Shown here: positions 60,559 to 64,000 of the stretch, piece by piece
Position numbering within the stretch: position 1 is the first letter of the stretch
Layout of the letters: each line of letters begins with the position of its first letter
Source: Halalkalibacter oceani
Lineage (GTDB): Bacteria > Bacillota > Bacilli > Bacillales > Bacillaceae_D
Assembly: GCF_023715605.1 (NCBI RefSeq)
Contig: NZ_JAMBOL010000014.1
Coordinates: 53,594-117,593 of the forward strand
Direction of reading: 5' to 3'
DNA length: 64,000 nucleotides
Program-made: the position numbers and the translations under genes
Notes under the pieces: model-generated
Database searches by the model: none
Told to the model about the DNA's origin: nothing
Seen by the model: only the letters and a program-made list of their open reading frames with translations

Positions 60559-62043
60559 TTGGCAACTTTTTATGAATTTGGCTTGGACCATCAAGTGGTG
60601 AGAGCCGTAACAGAAATGGGCTTTTCAGAAGCCACACCTATTCAAACAGCGACGATACCAACTGCCTTAGAGGGTAAGGATATCATTGGTCAGGCGCAAA
60701 CAGGAACAGGAAAAACGGGCGCATTTGGCGTGCCGCTAATTAATCGGATAAAGACGGAAGAGGACCATGTGCAGGCGTTAATTCTTGCGCCGACAAGAGA
60801 GCTGGCCAATCAGGTTTCGGAATCGCTGATTGCCTTTGGAAAATATAAGGGTGTGCGCACGGTCGTCGTTTACGGTGGACAGGATATGCGCAAGCAAATT
60901 CGCGATTTAAAGCGGAAACCTCATGTGATCGTCGCCACACCTGGACGTTTGATGGACCATATGCGCCGTAAGACGATCCGTCTTCAGGAAGTGGAAACAG
61001 TCGTTCTGGATGAAGCGGATGAAATGTTAAATATGGGATTCATTGAGGATATTGAGACCATTTTGAAAGAGGTTCCGACGGAGCGTCAAACATTATTGTT
61101 CTCTGCTACAATGCCGAAGCGAATTGAAAAGCTGGCGCAAACCTTTATGAAGGAACCCGAGCTTATTGCAGTCAAAGCAAAAGAAGTAACAATGGAAAAC
61201 ATTGAACAGCAATATATTGAGCTTGCCGAACGTGATAAGTTCGATGCCTTATGCCGGTTAATTGATATTCATACGCCGGAGCTGGCGATCGTATTTGGCC
61301 GGACGAAGCGTCGGGTTGATGAGCTGGCAGAGGCACTCGCAAAACGCGGCTATCGCGCAGAAGGAATTCACGGTGATCTGAACCAGGCGAAGCGTGACAG
61401 TGTCCTGCGCAAATTTAAGAACGGTTTGATTGACGTGCTTGTTGCTACTGACGTGGCAGCGCGCGGGCTCGATATTAGCGGAGTGACGCATGTTTATAAC
61501 TTCGATTTGCCGCAGGATCCGGAAAGCTACGTCCACCGGATTGGACGTACAGGGCGTGCTGGGAAATCGGGTGTGGCGGTTACCTTTGCGACGCCGCGTG
61601 AAAAGGATCATGTTAAAGCGATTGAGCGTTTATCGAAGAAAAAGATGACGAAGCGTGAAATGCCGTCTTTTGAAGAGGCGATTGAAGGCCAGCAGCAGCT
61701 TGCTCTCAACCAGCTTCGTTCACTGATTGCAGACGGAGGAGCTGACGCTTACCGTCAAGCGGCCAAGGAGCTTCTGCAGGAGTCAGACGCGACAACAGCA
61801 CTTGCCGCGGCGCTGAAGCTTCTGACAAAAGAGCCGGATATGACACCGGTCCGCCTTACAGCGGAAGCACCGCTACGCGCGAAAAAACGCCGCGAGGGCG
61901 GAGGCTCTGGCGCAGGGAAACCATATCGTCAGCGTCGGGGAGATGATCGCCGTCGTTCGCAGTACCGCGGGAAGGACAGCGGTCGCCGCCAGTCGTCGCA
62001 AGGCCGTGGCGGGCAACAGCGTAAAGCGAAGCATCACGCATAA
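60559..62043 (+). CDS. cshA: DEAD-box RNA helicase CshA
   Basis: ATP-dependent RNA helicase of the cold-shock and degradosome-associated CshA type, 494 residues. Motifs: Q motif [52 protein letters not shown] and [13 protein letters not shown]. The C-terminal 60 residues are rich in Arg, Gly and Lys, a flexible RNA-binding tail. It starts at TTG, 7-9 nt after AAAGGAG. Monocistronic, with a terminator downstream. Confidence 0.94.
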   Translation: MATFYEFGLDHQVVRAVTEMGFSEATPIQTATIPTALEGKDIIGQAQTGTGKTGAFGVPLINRIKTEEDHVQALILAPTRELANQVSESLIAFGKYKGVRTVVVYGGQDMRKQIRDLKRKPHVIVATPGRLMDHMRRKTIRLQEVETVVLDEADEMLNMGFIEDIETILKEVPTERQTLLFSATMPKRIEKLAQTFMKEPELIAVKAKEVTMENIEQQYIELAERDKFDALCRLIDIHTPELAIVFGRTKRRVDELAEALAKRGYRAEGIHGDLNQAKRDSVLRKFKNGLIDVLVATDVAARGLDISGVTHVYNFDLPQDPESYVHRIGRTGRAGKSGVAVTFATPREKDHVKAIERLSKKKMTKREMPSFEEAIEGQQQLALNQLRSLIADGGADAYRQAAKELLQESDATTALAAALKLLTKEPDMTPVRLTAEAPLRAKKRREGGGSGAGKPYRQRRGDDRRRSQYRGKDSGRRQSSQGRGGQQRKAKHHA

Positions 62044-62072
62044 AAGAAAAGCCGCTTGATAAGGAATGATTC

Positions 62073-62128
62073 GGGGCGGGGCATCGGCTTCACGCATTAC
62101 GCGGAGAGCTGAGTGGCCCCGCTTTTAG
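62073..62128 (+). terminator. Terminator of cshA
   Basis: GCGGGGC pairs with GCCCCGC around a 33-nt loop, followed by TTTTAG. The first G run has alternative pairing. Confidence 0.65.
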
Positions 62129-62194
62129 TTAGGACGGTACGCGTTTTTCTTAAGTGATTGTAAATTATGTTAGCATTTTTTTAAGTTTAAGCGG

Positions 62195-62310
62195 AAAGGG
62201 TTGTCTCTTGTGTGTTGGGTTGGTATCTTGAAGGAGACCCACACAAGTAAGACTCTTCATCGTATTACCCCTTGATTGAATCGGCTGCAGCTTGCAGCCG
62301 ATTTTTTTTT
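62195..62310 (+). ncRNA. Candidate small RNA between cshA and glnA
   Basis: A structured stretch ends in a strong terminator: AATCGGCTGCA pairs with TGCAGCCGATT around GCT, then nine T residues (62302-62310). Upstream, CTTGTG (62207) pairs with CACAAG (62242) and GGGT with ACCC, enclosing a loop with GAAGGAG. A C-rich single-stranded stretch (TTACCCCTTG) lies between the two hairpins. No open frame of note is present, and the cshA terminator precedes it, so an independent small RNA is likely. Promoter not certain. Confidence 0.45.
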
Positions 62311-62359
62311 ATGTAATCAACTGCTAATTATAGTAAGGAAATGGATAGAAAAGGTTTTA

Positions 62360-62376
62360 TGTCAGATTATCTGACA
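62360..62376 (+). promoter_or_regulatory. GlnR/TnrA box 1 of glnA
   Basis: TGTCAGATTATCTGACA is a perfect TGTCA-N7-TGACA site directly upstream of the -35 box. Confidence 0.85.
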
Positions 62377-62382
62377 TTGTTA

Positions 62383-62411
62383 TTGCGGAAATCTTCAATC
62401 AGCTTTAAAGT
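62383..62411 (+). promoter_or_regulatory. Promoter of glnA
   Basis: TTGCGG and TAAAGT are 17 nt apart. It lies between the two GlnR/TnrA boxes. Confidence 0.5.
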
Positions 62412-62428
62412 AAAACATAACAAATTGA

Positions 62429-62445
62429 TGTCACATAAGATTACA
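62429..62445 (+). promoter_or_regulatory. GlnR/TnrA box 2 of glnA
   Basis: TGTCACATAAGATTACA fits TGTNA-N7-TNACA and lies in the leader, 20 bases before the start codon, suited to repression. Confidence 0.75.
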
Positions 62446-62465
62446 TGAAAAGGAAGTGTTTGGGG

Positions 62466-63824
62466 ATGACGGTATCTGCACCAACAAGAGAGAGCTTAAT
62501 AGAAACGATCAAGGAAACGATTAAAGCGAAGAATGTCGAATTACTTCATATGCAGTTTGTTGACATTGAAGGGACATTAAAGCATGTTACAGTCACAGCT
62601 GAGCAAATTGATCAGGTTGTTGACGGGAAGGTGATGTTTGACGGTTCTTCCATTACAGGCTACACGCCGATTAACCGTTCTGACTTGTATTTAGCGCCTG
62701 ATTTAACAACGTTCGCTGTATTGCCTTGGACAGTCGAAGACGGATATTCAGAAGCACGCTTTCTATGCAGTGTAACAAATCCTGACGGTTCAGACTTCGA
62801 GGGTGATCCTCGTAACGTGCTAAAAAAAACGGTAGAACGAGCGAAAGAGAAGGGCTATTCGATTAACGTAGGACCTGAACTTGAATTCTTCTTATTTGAA
62901 ACGGATGAATATGGACAGCCAACACTAAGAACACAGGATGTCGGGGGCTATTTTGAACCATCGCCAAAAGACTTAGGGGAACGCGTTCGTTTGGAAATTT
63001 ATAGAGCATTGAAAATGATGAACTTCACGATCGAAGCTTCTCACCATGAGGTAGCGATCGGGCAGCATGAAATTAACTTTAAATATGCCGATGCGTTAGG
63101 TTCGGCTGATGCAGCGACAACGTATAAGTGGGTCGTCAAGACGGTAGCTCAGCAATTTGGTCTGCATGCGACCTTTATGCCAAAGCCGTTAGCAGGGGCA
63201 AACGGAAGTGGAATGCATACGAATATCTCGCTTTTTGATGTTGAGAAGCAGGAAAATGCGTTTTATGATGAGTCAGATGAGCTTGGACTATCAGAGACAG
63301 CCTATCAGTTCATCGCTGGTTTAATGGAGAATGTAAAGGATTTTGTCGCGGTAACAAATCCGCTTGTTAACTCTTACAAGCGTCTTGTACCGGGCTACGA
63401 AGCGCCTTGTTATATTGCCTGGTCGGCTTCGAACCGTTCGGCGTTAATCCGAATTCCTGCCACTCGCGGAGCGGGAACGCGTGTCGAAATCCGTTGTCCG
63501 GATCCATCAGCAAACCCGTATTTTGCCTTTGCGATCATCGCGACTGCCGGTCTTGACGGGGTAGAGCGTCAATTATCAGCTGTTCCGGCTGTTGATGCCG
63601 ATATCTTTGCGATGGATGCTGCGGAGATTGAAAAGCGCGGGATCGAAAACTTACCGACTAACCTCGAAGCGGCGATTGATCGTTTTGAAGCTGGCGAAAT
63701 CGGTCGCCGGGCATTGGGCGAGCACTCTTTCGGTGAATATGTTGCATTAAAGCGTGCAGAATACGATGAGTTCCGCACAACAGTTCATGGTTGGGAAGTT
63801 TCTGCCTACCAAGCGAAATTCTAA
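62466..63824 (+). CDS. glnA: Type I glutamine synthetase
   Basis: Makes glutamine from glutamate, ammonia and ATP. The 452-residue protein has MFDGSSITGYT, EASHHEVAIGQHEINFKYAD near residue 205, NGSGMHTNISLF near 260 and NSYKRLVPGYEAP near 320. The ATG at 62466 follows AAGGAAGTG; a frame seven codons longer is less likely. Two GlnR/TnrA boxes flank the promoter. In Bacillus glnA usually follows glnR; here no glnR precedes it. It is followed by a terminator and a group IIC intron. Confidence 0.94.
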   Translation: MTVSAPTRESLIETIKETIKAKNVELLHMQFVDIEGTLKHVTVTAEQIDQVVDGKVMFDGSSITGYTPINRSDLYLAPDLTTFAVLPWTVEDGYSEARFLCSVTNPDGSDFEGDPRNVLKKTVERAKEKGYSINVGPELEFFLFETDEYGQPTLRTQDVGGYFEPSPKDLGERVRLEIYRALKMMNFTIEASHHEVAIGQHEINFKYADALGSADAATTYKWVVKTVAQQFGLHATFMPKPLAGANGSGMHTNISLFDVEKQENAFYDESDELGLSETAYQFIAGLMENVKDFVAVTNPLVNSYKRLVPGYEAPCYIAWSASNRSALIRIPATRGAGTRVEIRCPDPSANPYFAFAIIATAGLDGVERQLSAVPAVDADIFAMDAAEIEKRGIENLPTNLEAAIDRFEAGEIGRRALGEHSFGEYVALKRAEYDEFRTTVHGWEVSAYQAKF

Positions 63825-63829
63825 AAATT

Positions 63830-63875
63830 AAAAAGCTGGTCAAAAGGTTGTTTCCCTTTTGACCAGCTTTTTCTT
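63830..63875 (+). terminator. Terminator of glnA
   Basis: AAAAGCTGGTCAAAAGG pairs with CCTTTTGACCAGCTTTT and is followed by TTCTT. The intron begins two bases later. Confidence 0.9.
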
Positions 63876-63876
63876 G

Positions 63877-64000
63877 GTGTGCCCGGCATGTGCATGGGCT
63901 ATAGGGTTCAAGTCCCGAGCAGTGAAGGTCACTGTAACTGTTAGCCAACGACAAGGGTGTCTAGGGTGACCTAGAATCTGAAGGAAGTCCGAGGCAAACC
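63877..64000 (+). mobile_element. Group IIC intron, 5' end (runs off the window)
   Basis: The sequence from GTGTGCCCGGCATG onward, with CTATAGGGTTCAAGTCCCGAG, GTTAGCCAACGACAAGGGTG and AATCTGAAGGAAGTCCGAGG, matches the 5' domain I of group IIC introns like the Oceanobacillus iheyensis intron. Such introns insert just after terminator hairpins, and this one begins right after the glnA terminator. The reverse transcriptase, if present, lies beyond 64000. Confidence 0.92.

Noticed and set aside
1..64000. tRNA, rRNA, CRISPR arrays or prophage
   Set aside because: No cloverleaf with TTCGAATC-type arm, rRNA sequence, regular spacer array or phage structural gene was seen. The TTCAAGTCC near 63914 belongs to the intron.

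Overview
The window looks like the chromosome of a low-to-mid GC Bacillaceae bacterium (Firmicutes), probably an environmental or haloalkaliphilic relative of Bacillus. The evidence is AGGAGG-type ribosome binding sites with frequent TTG and GTG starts, strong TTGACA/TATAAT promoters, GlnR/TnrA boxes, cre-like sites, a ykkC guanidine-I riboswitch driving a YkkC/YkkD pair, a CshA-type helicase, and a group IIC intron of the Oceanobacillus type. No rRNA, tRNA or CRISPR array was seen.

Layout. 1-5250: nitrogen-regulated urea ABC transporter operon urtABCDE. 5414-6433: luciferase-like oxidoreductase. 6770-14377: LacI-controlled catabolic operon with a TRAP transporter, three cyclase-family proteins (two without the usual metal ligands) and a short-chain dehydrogenase. 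14483-22615: second catabolic cluster on the minus strand, with a MerR/isochorismatase fusion, a TRAP transporter, a flavin monooxygenase, and a separate operon of a DUF3891 protein, a DsrE-like protein, a maleamate-amidohydrolase-like enzyme and a maleate-isomerase-like enzyme. The last two would feed fumarate to the TCA cycle. 22853-28100: ECF sigma factor, membrane protein and ABC exporter operon, then an unknown membrane-anchored protein. 28097-29149: AraC-type regulator carrying an in-frame repeat insertion. 29220-36430: GntR-controlled glucuronate operon (TRAP transporter, uxaC, uxuA, uxuB). 36516-37246: DUF6773-like membrane protein and a small Xre regulator. 37359-40806: TctCBA-type transporter under cre-like sites. 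41072-44292: two-component system.

44290-64000 is mostly core or housekeeping genes: a hydroxyacid dehydrogenase, 3-methyladenine glycosylase, nitrilase, a DUF3817 protein, a TPR protein, an rRNA methyltransferase, the guanidine exporter with its riboswitch, topoisomerase III, a dehydrogenase/SDR/cupin operon, a Rieske-FAD oxidoreductase, an alpha-glucosidase, cshA, a candidate small RNA, and glnA. A group IIC intron begins directly behind the glnA terminator and runs off the window.

The most unusual features are: (1) a dispersed repeat family of about 150-165 bp whose three nested stems keep pairing through compensatory changes between copies, one copy sitting in frame inside an AraC helix-turn-helix; (2) a MerR DNA-binding domain fused to an isochorismatase-like domain whose catalytic Cys is Ser, next to an intact paralog; (3) a maleate-forming pathway whose ring-opening step is not recognisable, with DUF3891 and DsrE proteins in the gap; (4) paired cyclase-like proteins lacking the family's metal ligands; (5) recurrent hairpins between binding-protein and permease genes in four of five transporter operons.
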